NCBI GenBank assembly: GCA_965262845.1
Contig: CBDHFX010000002.1
Location: 1,240,001-1,304,000 of the forward strand
Reading direction: 5' to 3'
DNA from: ECT2AJA-044 sp965262845
GTDB taxonomy: Bacteria; Bacteroidota; Bacteroidia; Flavobacteriales; ECT2AJA-044
DNA length: 64,000 nucleotides
Shown: one piece after another, positions 46,801-55,434 of the stretch
Position numbering within the stretch: the first letter of the stretch is position 1
Layout of the letters: the number at the start of each line of letters is the position of its first letter
Made by a program: the position numbers and the translations under genes
Notes under the pieces: generated by a model
Seen by the model: only the letters and a program-made list of their open reading frames with translations
What the model was told of the DNA's origin: nothing
Database searches by the model: none

Positions 46801-48278
46801 AAACGCATGTTCGGCCGGTCGTTTGAAGGGGTTGCAAAAGCGGAATTGTTCGCACAAAGGTTCGGATCCGTGTCGCTCCGGTAGTAAATGGTCCGTGTAC
46901 TGCTGTACGTGGTCTGCTGAACGGCAGCATTGTTCGTATATTGAAGCGGATAATTATTGAAGCAGACCTCAATAATGATATTGCTGGCCCCATCCCATTG
47001 GAAAGGCATCTGGAAGGCGTGGACATTCCACCCGGCAAATTCCGTGTAGGCCGGAGAATAGTAAACGGTTGACAGGCCACCGGAGACCCAGTTGGACAGG
47101 GAACTTCCCGAATAGTTCCCCATTTTAATGGTGAAGTCAGAAAGAGCCGCACCGTTCACATTAATTACGTTAAATGCCAGCGATTGAAAAAAGATCGGAA
47201 TAGATACCCCGGCATTGTTCATTTCAGCAGCAGTGATCAGCATCTGATGTCGCGCCCCCATGTAGAAATTACCGTACGGTGCCGGATAACTGAATCCGGT
47301 GTTGGTCGCAGTCCCATTTCCAAGCTGGATCTGTGGAGGAGCAGGCACAATGGTAAACGTGTTGCAGCTAGTTAAAGGCTCAACGGCCGTATTTGCGGCA
47401 GGACTGGCATCAACCGCAAAAACCCGGTAACAAATAGAGTCATCAATAGCCGCTCCCGGAATCGTGTCTTCAAAGGTTGATCCGGTCGTATTGATCAGGC
47501 CGATCGTATCATCCGGAGCCCCATTCAGCGAATAGATCACCATAGCAGTATCAATACCCGAACCATCTGTAATATCTGCCGAGATCAGATAGGGACCAGG
47601 ACTGCTGGTCGGACCCAGCCATACAGGCGAGTTCAGAACGATCGTCGGGGGAAACAACTCGGAAGGGCTAACAGTCACTTTTACATTGTCCACCAGCCAA
47701 CCGTAGTTCAGATTCGCTCCATTGTTGTTTCCGTCCTCCAGCTTGAAACGAATCCTGGCCTGACTTGTGTTTGACAGGTAGGCCGATACATCAAAGGCCT
47801 CCGTACGCCACCAGCTTTGCTGGGGTTGAGTAGCATTGTTCACCGGGTCCCAGGCCAGGTATGAAGCCGCAGTAAATTTGTGAGCCGAACCGCAGAAGGA
47901 ACTCGTCCCCAGATATTCGCTGCAGGTCGTTAACTGAGTCCAGGTGGTACCACCGTCATTCGATACTTCGATCGTCGCAGCATCAAAGAATTCGATCTTG
48001 CAGATGTGATCAAACTCCAGGATCACAAACGTATTCCCAACCGTCGAGAAAGTCGCTGTTTCGAAGCTCGTGCTGGAAGCCTGCGGAGGCGTGTTCAGAA
48101 AACTTTGGGTCGGACTCGAACTGTACGCAGTAGTCGTTGCCCACGCCGGTGAACCGGTCGCCGCAATGCTGTCTGGCCCCGATGGAAGATCGAAGGTTTC
48201 AATAAATGCCGTGGTCTGAGCATTAATATGCCAAAATGTCAAAGAGAAAATGGCCAGAAATAAAGATTTGATCCGCAT
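43863..48278 (-). CDS. giant T9SS type A cargo protein, copy 1
   Basis: 1471 aa. Signal peptide ends HINAQ. Repeated jelly-roll/MAM-like modules (EVSNDGGTTWTQL; WAIDDFEIFVP; WAIDDVCFEQI) alternate with CARDB/Ig-like spacers (ADITDGSGIDTAMVIYSLNG; FNNGSNSITSIDLGYIIGNS). The final ~80 residues are a type A sorting domain (LEPNPAMDQTRLRFDV, TNSLGQVV, ERLIITK). Residues 1 to about 901 are nearly identical to the next gene; the remainder is related but clearly diverged. Probably a cell-surface adhesin or secreted binding protein; ligand unknown. A TATATTTG -7 box precedes it. Confidence 0.88.
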   Translation of the reverse strand: MRIKSLFLAIFSLTFWHINAQTTAFIETFDLPSGPDSIAATGSPAWATTTAYSSSPTQSFLNTPPQASSTSFETATFSTVGNTFVILEFDHICKIEFFDAATIEVSNDGGTTWTQLTTCSEYLGTSSFCGSAHKFTAASYLAWDPVNNATQPQQSWWRTEAFDVSAYLSNTSQARIRFKLEDGNNNGANLNYGWLVDNVKVTVSPSELFPPTIVLNSPVWLGPTSSPGPYLISADITDGSGIDTAMVIYSLNGAPDDTIGLINTTGSTFEDTIPGAAIDDSICYRVFAVDASPAANTAVEPLTSCNTFTIVPAPPQIQLGNGTATNTGFSYPAPYGNFYMGARHQMLITAAEMNNAGVSIPIFFQSLAFNVINVNGAALSDFTIKMGNYSGSSLSNWVSGGLSTVYYSPAYTEFAGWNVHAFQMPFQWDGASNIIIEVCFNNYPLQYTNNAAVQQTTYSSTRTIYYRSDTDPNLCANNSAFATPSNDRPNMRFDLVLPQDRDFGTTAFLAPTDGGCDLSSAEPVTVQFKNFGLDDQDTLIFNYQVDANPVVTDTVYQTVISGDDIVHTFSVPADLSIAATTYQFTAWTSLPGDNNTFNDTLSNYTITNTLTTGMNLVQDFDGWTSGGQVLSDFWEQDDTDSYNWTVGTGPSPGAGTGPNGDHTTGSANYLYTENNFTAVVARVISPCLDFTGNTYPKVDFWYHMWGTGIGALNVDYLDNTGTWVNAWSLSGQQGNSWQKAIVDLAPLANQVSRIRISHITAGFGCELAIDDILIYESAADDAILDDILQPVSQLVAGASETVQVEFFNNGSNSITSIDLGYIIGNSAPVIESWTGNLSPSTSAFFTFTTPFTVPGGTFSICAFTDLVGDGIPLNDTMCTSSTGIQTFIPPYTNDFESGQGSWVAEGGLEQWELGQPSTFTINAANSPANCWVIDLDDFYAINSNDYLYSPFFDLSDLYGCELRFANRYDCDVFGDGGQIEISTDGGQSWSLLGFLNDPLGTNWYNTNSGFPGQPSWAGNNGSWINTTFDLSAYDVNPGLIQFRFRFFSDNFGLFGGDGWAIDDFEIFVPIQNSAASIDYDIGASSAFVLPDDVPVSVWIRNTGIAPLASVDANLDVDNGAFTISEPVSIGIPLAHGDSILHTFGQLWTASPGPHTLCVHTSNPNGTMDTYTMDDTLCTLISVFDSTSAISYCDDFDSGAPQWITLNAFDYSLTTQWEVGTPDQTVLNGAYSGTNAWMTGLNSDYEDNDSSALYTPVFNVNNVNCYRLSFYHRYFTDEYEDGGTVEYTQDNGITWTTIGLAFEPTWFDSQFITGLGSISPGIPGWSGTSVGWQFATHDVKFANTGATVIRFRFGSNFTGRSEGWAIDDVCFEQIPPCIVSIEDYSGAQFEFGQLEPNPAMDQTRLRFDVAQPGIINFVITNSLGQVVRQKSFDAQMGRNYLDLDLTEWPSGVYYINAQHPGGLSTERLIITK

Positions 48279-48323
48279 AATACTGTAGCTTAATGTGCAA
48301 CCCCCAAATATATAAAACTTCTG
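45575..48323. repeat. 2749-bp near-identical direct repeat, copy 1
   Basis: Pairs with 50161-52909 at a constant offset of 4586 bp with no net indel. Covers the promoter region and the first ~901 codons of the cargo gene. By eye I count 17 amino-acid differences plus scattered silent ones. Identity stops sharply at both ends. Confidence 0.92.
48305..48312 (-). promoter_or_regulatory. -7 box of giant cargo gene copy 1
   Basis: Reverse-strand TATATTTG, exact consensus match, 26 nt before the ATG; conserved in copy 2. Confidence 0.6.
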
Positions 48324-48463
48324 TTTTAAAAACGGTACCTAATGCGTATCCAATGATGTAACACTGTTAGCCAGGAGAGGGCGGATCAAAGCCTTCTCCG
48401 AAGAAGAAGCTTAACTATATATCGCGATTTTTTCAAACCACGTCTCATTGATTGCGTGATAAA

Positions 48464-51400
48464 TTATCTCGTGATCAATAATTTACGCATAGTGTGGTGT
48501 TCGCCGATCTGCACGTCCACGTAATACATTCCACTTGCTAAGTGCCGGATATCCATCAGGATCTCATTCCTGCCCTTTTGTCCTTCAAGACCGCCATTAA
48601 GGACAACCTCTCCAAGCCCATTCAAAATATCCCATCCAATGTATTCCACACGATCCAGCTCAATGTTAAGCGTACTCTGCTGGCTCGTCGGATTGGGCCA
48701 TAATTGAATTTTCAACGCAGCCGGAGCTTTCTCCACAACCGTTAGCTCACACGGACCAGTGACGTTCTCGATACAAAGATCATCAATCGCCCAGCCTTCG
48801 TTCTGAACAGAGAAATCCGCTCCAAAACGCCATCGGATGATGGTTGTACCGCCCTGACTGAACTTAACGGTGTGCTCGGCGTATTCCCATCCGTTCGAAG
48901 TGCCGGTCCATCCTGGATTTCCGGGCGATTGTTCCGACAACCCAATGATGTACCATTCGTTATACCAGTCTGCACCCGGGCTGCCGATCGAAGTCCAGGT
49001 CTGACCACCGTCCTCACTGTATTCCACAGCTCCACCATCCTGATACGGTTCCGTGTGATATGCGTGGTAGAAACTGATCCTGTAACACGAATCCGGATTA
49101 AAGTTCAGCACCGGAGAGAATAAGGCCGAACTGTCACGAACTCCATAATCCGAGCTCAATCCCGTCATCCAGGCATTCGGTGGGCTGTAAGCCGAATTCA
49201 AAACCGTTTGAGCCGGAGTACCGACTTCCCACATATTACCGGAAGGCTCATACGTAAGGTAGTTCAGTGATACCAACGGCGCCTGCCCACCGTCAAAATC
49301 ATTGCAGTAGGGGAAGGAACTCGTGGAATCAAGCACTGTCGCTACATAACAGGTCGTGTCGTCACTAGTATGTTCATCCATCATGGCACTTGGGTTTGCC
49401 GTATAGGTGCAAATAGTATGCTGCCCGGGATCCGCCTGCCAGGTCGCAGAGAAGGTATGTGTCATGCTTGATCCTTTTGGCAACGGTACACCAATATACA
49501 GCGAGTCGGTCACCACCGTGTTATTATCAATTTCCAGTGTTACCAGCACGCTCGACAGGTCCTGCTCACCGGTATTCGTAATGTTTACGCTTACGGGACT
49601 TGCCTGCGGCAAGATGAAGTAGTTGCTCGGCGATACCACAATGTCCGATGTGGCTGCAGAGAACTGCACAGGAACTTCGATCTCGAAATCGTCAATTCCC
49701 CAACCGTCATTAGTTGAAAAACCATCCGAGGTAAAGACAAAACGAAATTGTACCAACCCGGAAACACCGTTCAGAAGGTCCAGGGGATAGTACGCATCAA
49801 CCCACGTGTTGCTAAATCCCGTCCAACCGGGAAGACCCGATGAAAAAATAACATCATCGTTGTACCAGGTTGAGTCCTGAAAGGCGCCCAGCACGCTCCA
49901 GGTTGATCCTCCATCTGTGGAAAAGTCGATCCGACCACCATCCCAGCTAAATTCTATATCGTACCAATGTTTGAACTTCAGAGATGTGTTGAGCAGGGTA
50001 CCGAAGTCAAAGTACGGAGAAAAAAGATACGCCTGGGAGTTGTTGACATACTCGTCGTCCAGATCCGTAACCCAGGCATTAGTGGGTGAGGCTGCAGAGT
50101 TGATCACATTTCCTGCAGGCTGACCCAGCTCAAAGAGGTCGGGCGTTCCTGCGGTAGTCCAGCTTCCCTGGCCACTTTCAAAATCGTTGGTATACGGCGG
50201 AATAAAAGTCTGGATCCCCGTTGATGACGTGCACATCGTATCATTCATCGGGATCCCATCACCGACCAGATCTGTGAAAGCACAAATGCTGAACGTTCCA
50301 CCCGGTACGGTGAACGGTGTGGTGAAGGTGAAAAAGGCCGAAGTACTCGGCGACAGGTTACCGGTCCAGGACTCGATCACCGGAGCCGAATTGCCGATTA
50401 TGTAACCGAGATCTATACTGGTAATGCTGTTCGAACCATTGTTGAAAAACTCAACCTGAACCGTCTCAGAGGCACCCGCGACAAGCTGCGAAACCGGTTG
50501 AAGTATATCATCCAAAATGGCATCGTCTGCAGCGGATTCATAAATAAGAATGTCGTCAATCGCCAATTCACATCCGAATCCGGCCGTAATATGGGAAATG
50601 CGGATCCTGCTGACCTGGTTGGCCAGGGGGGCCAGATCTACGATCGCCTTTTGCCAGCTGTTGCCTTGCTGGCCCGAAAGACTCCAGGCATTCACCCAGG
50701 TTCCGGTATTATCCAGATAGTCCACATTCAGGGTCCCGATCCCCGTACCCCACATATGATACCAAAAGTCTACCTTCGGATACGTGTTTCCGGTAAAGTC
50801 AAGACAGGGCGAAATAACCCGTGCAACCACAGCTGTAAAATTGTTTTCCGTGTACAGGTAGTTTGCAGAACCCGTCGTATGATCCCCGTTCGGACCTGTA
50901 TTTGCACCTGGCGAAGGTCCGGTCCCCACAGTCCAGTTGTACGAATCCGTATCGTCTTGCTCCCAGAAATCACTAAGCACTTGTCCGCCTGAAGTCCAAC
51001 CGTCGAAATCCTGAACCAGGTTCATACCGGTCGTCAGTGTATTCGTTATCGTATAATTCGATAGGGTATCGTTGAACGTATTGTTATCACCAGGTAGTGA
51101 GGTCCATGCCGTGAACTGATACGTAGTTGCCGCAATGCTCAAATCAGCTGGCACCGAGAAGGTATGAACGATGTCGTCACCGGGGACTACGGTTTGATAA
51201 ACCGTATCTGTAACCACCGGATTGGCATCAACCTGATAGTTAAAGATCAGCGTGTCCTGATCATCCAGCCCAAAGTTTTTGAACTGCACCGTTACCGGTT
51301 CCGCAGAGCTCAGGTCACAACCACCATCTGTCGGAGCCACAAAAGCCGTCGTTCCGAAATCCCTGTCCTGAGGCAGCACCAGATCAAAACGCATGTTCGG

Positions 51401-52864
51401 CCGGTCGTTTGAAGGGGTTGCAAAAGCGGAATTGTTCGCACAAAGATTCGGATCCGTGTCGCTCCGGTAGTAAATGGTCCGTGTACTGCTGTACGTGGTC
51501 TGCTGAACGGCAGCATTGTTCGTATATGGAGCCGGATAATTATTGAAGCAGACCTCAATAATGATATTGCTGGCCCCATCCCATTGGAAAGGCGTCTGGA
51601 AGGCGTGGACATTCCACCCGGCAAATTCCGTGTAGGCCGGAGAATAGTAAACGGTTGACAGGCCACCGGAGACCCAGTTGGACAGGGAACTTCCCGAATA
51701 GTTCCCCATTTTAATGGTGAAGTCAGAAAGAGCCGCACCGTTCACATTAATTACGTTAAATGCCAGCGATTGAAAAAAGATCGGAATAGATACCCCGGCA
51801 TTGTTCATTTCAGCAGCAGTGATCAGCATCTGATGCCGCGCCCCTCTGTACCAATTACCGTACGGTGCCGGATAACTGGTTCCCGTGTTGGTCGCAGTCC
51901 CATTTCCAAGCTGGATCTGTGGAGGGGCAGGCACAATGGTAAACGTGTTGCAGCTCGTTAAAGGCTCAACGGCCGTATTTGCGGCAGGACTGGCGTCAAC
52001 CGCAAAAACCCGGTAACAAATAGAGTCATCAATAGCCGCTCCCGGAATCGTGTCTTCAAAGGTTGATCCGGTCGTATTGATCAGGCCGATCGTATCATCC
52101 GGAGCCCCATTCAGCGAATAGATCACCATAGCAGTATCAATACCCGAACCATCTGTAATATCTGCCGAGATCAGATAGGGACCGGGACTGCTGGTCGGAC
52201 CCAGCCATACAGGCGAGTTCAGAACGATCGTCGGGGGAAACAACTCGGAAGGGCTCACAATCACTTTTACATTGTCCACCAGCCAACCGTAGTTCAGATT
52301 CGCTCCATTGTTGTTCCCGTCCTCCAGCTTGAAACGGATCCTGGCCTGACTTGTGTTTGACAGGTAGGCCGATACATCAAAGGCCTCCGTACGCCACCAG
52401 CTTTGCTGGGGTTGAGTAGCATTGTTCACCGGGTCCCAGGCCAGGTATGAAGCCGCAGTAAATTTGTGAGCCGAACCGCAGAAGGAACTCGTCCCCAGAT
52501 ATTCGCTGCAGGTCGTTAACTGAGTCCAGGTGGTACCACCGTCATTCGATACTTCGATCGTCGCAGCATCAAAAAACTCGATCTTGCAGATGTGATCAAA
52601 CTCCAGGATCACAAACGTATTCCCAACCGTCGAGAAAGTCGCTGTTTCGAAGCTCGTGCCGGAAGCCTGCGGAGGCGTGTTCAGAAAACTTTGGGTCGGA
52701 CTCGAACTGTACGCAGTAGTCGTTGCCCACGCCGGTGAACCGGTCGCCGCAATGCTGTCTGGCCCCGATGGAAGATCGAAGGTTTCAATAAATGCCGTGG
52801 TCTGAGCATCAATATGCCAAGATGTCAAAGAGAAAATGACCAGAAATAAAGATTTGATTCGCAT
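48464..52864 (-). CDS. giant T9SS type A cargo protein, copy 2
   Basis: 1466 aa paralogue of the preceding gene in the same orientation, 185 nt away. Signal peptide ends HIDAQ. N-terminal ~901 residues match copy 1 with about 17 substitutions, several clustered (NTGTSYPAPYGNWYRGARH against NTGFSYPAPYGNFYMGARH). The C-terminal ~565 residues keep the same module order (MAM-like, CARDB-like, MAM-like) but diverge strongly, and end in a different type A sorting domain (WPNPTSQQSTLNIELD, GLGEVVLNGG, RKLLITR). Predicted T9SS-exported surface protein; ligand unknown. Confidence 0.88.
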   Translation of the reverse strand: MRIKSLFLVIFSLTSWHIDAQTTAFIETFDLPSGPDSIAATGSPAWATTTAYSSSPTQSFLNTPPQASGTSFETATFSTVGNTFVILEFDHICKIEFFDAATIEVSNDGGTTWTQLTTCSEYLGTSSFCGSAHKFTAASYLAWDPVNNATQPQQSWWRTEAFDVSAYLSNTSQARIRFKLEDGNNNGANLNYGWLVDNVKVIVSPSELFPPTIVLNSPVWLGPTSSPGPYLISADITDGSGIDTAMVIYSLNGAPDDTIGLINTTGSTFEDTIPGAAIDDSICYRVFAVDASPAANTAVEPLTSCNTFTIVPAPPQIQLGNGTATNTGTSYPAPYGNWYRGARHQMLITAAEMNNAGVSIPIFFQSLAFNVINVNGAALSDFTIKMGNYSGSSLSNWVSGGLSTVYYSPAYTEFAGWNVHAFQTPFQWDGASNIIIEVCFNNYPAPYTNNAAVQQTTYSSTRTIYYRSDTDPNLCANNSAFATPSNDRPNMRFDLVLPQDRDFGTTAFVAPTDGGCDLSSAEPVTVQFKNFGLDDQDTLIFNYQVDANPVVTDTVYQTVVPGDDIVHTFSVPADLSIAATTYQFTAWTSLPGDNNTFNDTLSNYTITNTLTTGMNLVQDFDGWTSGGQVLSDFWEQDDTDSYNWTVGTGPSPGANTGPNGDHTTGSANYLYTENNFTAVVARVISPCLDFTGNTYPKVDFWYHMWGTGIGTLNVDYLDNTGTWVNAWSLSGQQGNSWQKAIVDLAPLANQVSRIRISHITAGFGCELAIDDILIYESAADDAILDDILQPVSQLVAGASETVQVEFFNNGSNSITSIDLGYIIGNSAPVIESWTGNLSPSTSAFFTFTTPFTVPGGTFSICAFTDLVGDGIPMNDTMCTSSTGIQTFIPPYTNDFESGQGSWTTAGTPDLFELGQPAGNVINSAASPTNAWVTDLDDEYVNNSQAYLFSPYFDFGTLLNTSLKFKHWYDIEFSWDGGRIDFSTDGGSTWSVLGAFQDSTWYNDDVIFSSGLPGWTGFSNTWVDAYYPLDLLNGVSGLVQFRFVFTSDGFSTNDGWGIDDFEIEVPVQFSAATSDIVVSPSNYFILPQASPVSVNITNTGEQDLSSVLVTLEIDNNTVVTDSLYIGVPLPKGSSMTHTFSATWQADPGQHTICTYTANPSAMMDEHTSDDTTCYVATVLDSTSSFPYCNDFDGGQAPLVSLNYLTYEPSGNMWEVGTPAQTVLNSAYSPPNAWMTGLSSDYGVRDSSALFSPVLNFNPDSCYRISFYHAYHTEPYQDGGAVEYSEDGGQTWTSIGSPGADWYNEWYIIGLSEQSPGNPGWTGTSNGWEYAEHTVKFSQGGTTIIRWRFGADFSVQNEGWAIDDLCIENVTGPCELTVVEKAPAALKIQLWPNPTSQQSTLNIELDRVEYIGWDILNGLGEVVLNGGLEGQKGRNEILMDIRHLASGMYYVDVQIGEHHTMRKLLITR

Positions 52865-52909
52865 AATACTGTAGGTTAATGTGCAACCCCCAAATATATA
52901 AAACTTCTG
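50161..52909. repeat. 2749-bp near-identical direct repeat, copy 2
   Basis: Partner of 45575-48323. The upstream border falls about 45 nt before the start codon (after ...AACTTCTG on the plus strand), so the duplicated block includes the -7 box. Confidence 0.92.
52891..52898 (-). promoter_or_regulatory. -7 box of giant cargo gene copy 2
   Basis: Reverse-strand TATATTTG, identical in position to that of copy 1. Confidence 0.6.
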
Positions 52910-52945
52910 ACATATAAAAACAGTACATCTCGCGAAAAAGTTCCG

Positions 52946-53152
52946 TTACCTGATTTGTACCCTCAGGTTTCCCTTTTCTTCAAGGCAGCCAACAAGTTAA
53001 TCGCCGGTCTGAAAGGGTCCGGCTCCAACCGGGGTCCCGATAAAAACCAGCTCACCGTTCTTCCCGGAGCGAAACACAGAAAATTCTGTCCGTACTGCCT
53101 TCGGCACGAAGAAGCCCCCTGCGGCACTGCCATCAAATGCCTTGGTATTTCC
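52946..53152 (-). pseudogene. remnant of a FAHD1-like fumarylacetoacetate hydrolase family gene
   Basis: Reverse-strand reading from 53152 gives GNTKAFDGSAAGGFFVPKAV then TEFSVFRSGKNGELVFIGTP and VGAGPFQTGD, an in-frame TAA at 52999-52997, and LVGCLEEKGNLRVQIR to a stop at 52946. These fit the FAHD1 family segments KAFDGSAPxGxFVPK, GDLIFTGTPxGVGPxxxGD and LEGFLEGEKLLxFxIK in order, but the N-terminal ~100 residues, a stretch between FVPK and the GTP motif, and a start codon are missing. It is downstream of the exonuclease gene, where an intact FAH-family gene is often found in relatives (from memory). Clearly decayed. Confidence 0.7.
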
Positions 53153-53204
53153 TCACTGATCCCGCCACGTGCATTGTGTCATTTTCGTCCGACACACGGA
53201 TCTT

Positions 53205-53978
53205 TTATGTATTGTTGAATCGGCGCAGTTTGATCCGTGTGATGGTCTGCTTCGTATACAGCGGAAAGTCCGCATCCTGCAGCCAGGTAAAATAGCCTGG
53301 GTTCTCGTCCAGGACTTCCTCCACGGGCCGTCCGCGGTACTTGCCAAAGCCGAATACTTCCCGACTGTTCCTGTCGTACACGATGAACCCGGCCAGATCT
53401 GCCGGCGCGTTTTTTCGTTGGCTGAACTCGCTCAGGAATTTCACATCGTTCTCCAACTCCTCATATTTTTCGAGCTGACCCAACAAGACCTCGTACGTCG
53501 CCCGTGTATCAGCATCCGCACTATGCGCGTTGGTCAATTCCCTGCCACAGTAGAATTTATATGCTGCCGCCAGGGTTCGTTGCTCCATCTTGTGAAAAAT
53601 ATTTTGCACGTCCACGCTGCGAAATCTGCTCATATCAATATCCTGCCCCACGCGCAAGAGCTCTTCAGCCAGCAACGGAATGTCGAACTTCATGGAGTTA
53701 TACCCGGCCAGATCACAGTCCCTGATGATCCTGATCACACGCGGTGCCAACTCCCTGAACGTCGGCGAATCTTTCACATCCTCGTTGCCAATACCATGGA
53801 TAGCCGTGACCTCGGGCGGAATCGCCATCTCGGGATCCACCTTCCACGTATAGCTTTCTTCACTGCCATCCGGATACACTTTCAGGATCGCGATCTCCAC
53901 AATACGGTCCTTAGCGATCTGCGTTCCCGTGGTTTCCAAATCAAAAAAACACATCGGACGATGCAAATGGAGTTTCAT
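53205..53978 (-). CDS. 3'-5' exonuclease, DNA polymerase III epsilon family
   Basis: 257 aa DEDDh exonuclease. ExoI motif FFDLETTGT (Asp/Glu), ExoII region GYNSMKFDIPLL, ExoIII NAHSADADTRATYEVL (His/Asp). The C-terminus adds a DUF3820-like segment (FGFGKYRGRPVEEVLDENPG) common in Bacteroidota homologues. Proofreading or repair role; not necessarily the replicative epsilon subunit. Lies 43 nt after the E2 gene in the same direction. Confidence 0.9.
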   Translation of the reverse strand: MKLHLHRPMCFFDLETTGTQIAKDRIVEIAILKVYPDGSEESYTWKVDPEMAIPPEVTAIHGIGNEDVKDSPTFRELAPRVIRIIRDCDLAGYNSMKFDIPLLAEELLRVGQDIDMSRFRSVDVQNIFHKMEQRTLAAAYKFYCGRELTNAHSADADTRATYEVLLGQLEKYEELENDVKFLSEFSQRKNAPADLAGFIVYDRNSREVFGFGKYRGRPVEEVLDENPGYFTWLQDADFPLYTKQTITRIKLRRFNNT

Positions 53979-54021
53979 AGCCAGTCTTCTTCGGTATTGA
54001 TCTTCGGCCTGCGGCCGGATG

Positions 54022-55368
54022 TTAAATTTCGCGGTTCATATCGAACTGCTCCAGGTAATCAGCTACCCGGCGCACAAACAAGCCCCCCAGGGCCCCATCC
54101 ACCACACGATGATCATAGCTGTGTGACAGAAACATCTTATGACGAATACCAATCAAGTCTCCGTATTCGGTTTCGATCACTGCGGGCTTTTTGCAAATGG
54201 CCCCGACCGCCATGATCGCCACCTGAGGCTGATTGATGATAGGCGTTCCCATAACATTGCCGAAGGCCCCTACGTTGGTAATGGTGTATGTGCCGTCCTG
54301 GATCTCATCCGGGCTCAATTTGTTCGCACGGGCCCGGTTTGCCAGGTCGTTCACCCTGGCGGTCAGCCCAACCAGGTTCAGCTGATCCGCATTCCTGATC
54401 ACCGGTACGATCAGGTTGCCATCTGGCAAGGCCGTTGCCATACCGATATTGATGTTCTTGCGTTTGATGATGTTGCTGCCGTCAACCGAAATATTGATCT
54501 GTGGAAAATCCCTGATGGCTTTTACGATCGCTTCAATGAAGAGCGGTGTAAAGGTTATCTTCTCTCCTTCGCGTTTCAGGTAGTCGTCCCTGATCCTGTT
54601 CCGCCAGTTTACAATATTGGTCACATCGGCTTCTACGTAACTGGTCACGTGTGCAGAGGTTCGTACGCTCTCGACCATGTGATCCGCAATGATCCTGCGC
54701 ATGCGGTTCATTTCTTCGATCTCGTCGCCTGGCATTACGGGCACCTTGCTGTTTTGTTTCGCCGGGCTTACTGCCTCAGCCGGGGGCGGGGCTGCTGCGG
54801 GTGGGCTGGCCGGGGTTTTCGTAGCCGGAGTTGCTGCGGGTTTAACTACCTCTTTTCCAAGGTTCTCCAGATAGTGCAGCATATCCTTCTTGGTCACGCG
54901 GCCATGCTGACCAGTTCCGGGGATCCGCTCCAGTTCCTGGAAACTGATGCCTTCTTTTTGCGCCATATTGCGAACGAGTGGAGAATAAAACCGCTCGCTC
55001 TCCGCATTCCTGGGCAGAGCTGCGGTCGAAATAGCTTCCTGAACGCGCTCTTCAGCTGCTTTCGCTGCCGTGACCTCCCTTACCGGTGCTTCCGTAGCTG
55101 ATGCCGGTACCTGCTCCCCTCCTGCACCATCCGTTTCGATCAGGGCAATGGCCTGGCCCACCGAAACCACGTCATCCTCATTGAAAAGGCACTTGACCAA
55201 CATGCCCTCTACCGGAGAAGGCACTTCTGAATCAACCTTGTCCGTGGCAATTTCAAGTACCGGCTCTTCCAGCTCTACTTTCTCACCTTCTTCCTTTAAC
55301 CATTTAATGATCGTGGCCTCCGCCACACTCTCGCCCATCTTGGGCATGATCAATTCTTCCTGAGCCAT
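54022..55368 (-). CDS. 2-oxoacid dehydrogenase E2 (dihydrolipoyl acyltransferase)
   Basis: 448 aa. Lipoyl domain 1-75 with the lipoylated Lys44 in ATDKVDS, peripheral E3/E1-binding domain around 125-170 (YSPLVRNMAQKEGI...GTGQHGRVTKKDM), an Ala/Pro-rich linker (about 175-205) and the catalytic domain with HRVVDG at 420-425. Sequence style fits the branched-chain or oxoglutarate/pyruvate E2 group. E1 and E3 genes are not adjacent, as often in Bacteroidota, so the exact complex is unassigned. Confidence 0.92.
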   Translation of the reverse strand: MAQEELIMPKMGESVAEATIIKWLKEEGEKVELEEPVLEIATDKVDSEVPSPVEGMLVKCLFNEDDVVSVGQAIALIETDGAGGEQVPASATEAPVREVTAAKAAEERVQEAISTAALPRNAESERFYSPLVRNMAQKEGISFQELERIPGTGQHGRVTKKDMLHYLENLGKEVVKPAATPATKTPASPPAAAPPPAEAVSPAKQNSKVPVMPGDEIEEMNRMRRIIADHMVESVRTSAHVTSYVEADVTNIVNWRNRIRDDYLKREGEKITFTPLFIEAIVKAIRDFPQINISVDGSNIIKRKNINIGMATALPDGNLIVPVIRNADQLNLVGLTARVNDLANRARANKLSPDEIQDGTYTITNVGAFGNVMGTPIINQPQVAIMAVGAICKKPAVIETEYGDLIGIRHKMFLSHSYDHRVVDGALGGLFVRRVADYLEQFDMNREI

Positions 55369-55434
55369 GCTATAGTGCTTGTTCTGCTTTTGTGCAGGAG
55401 GTCAAAATTACACTTTCTTTTTTAAGGAGCTGGT

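Noticed and set aside
45575..52909. Possibility that the long repeat is a CRISPR or transposon array
   Set aside because: It is a two-copy coding duplication with no spacers, terminal repeats or transposase.
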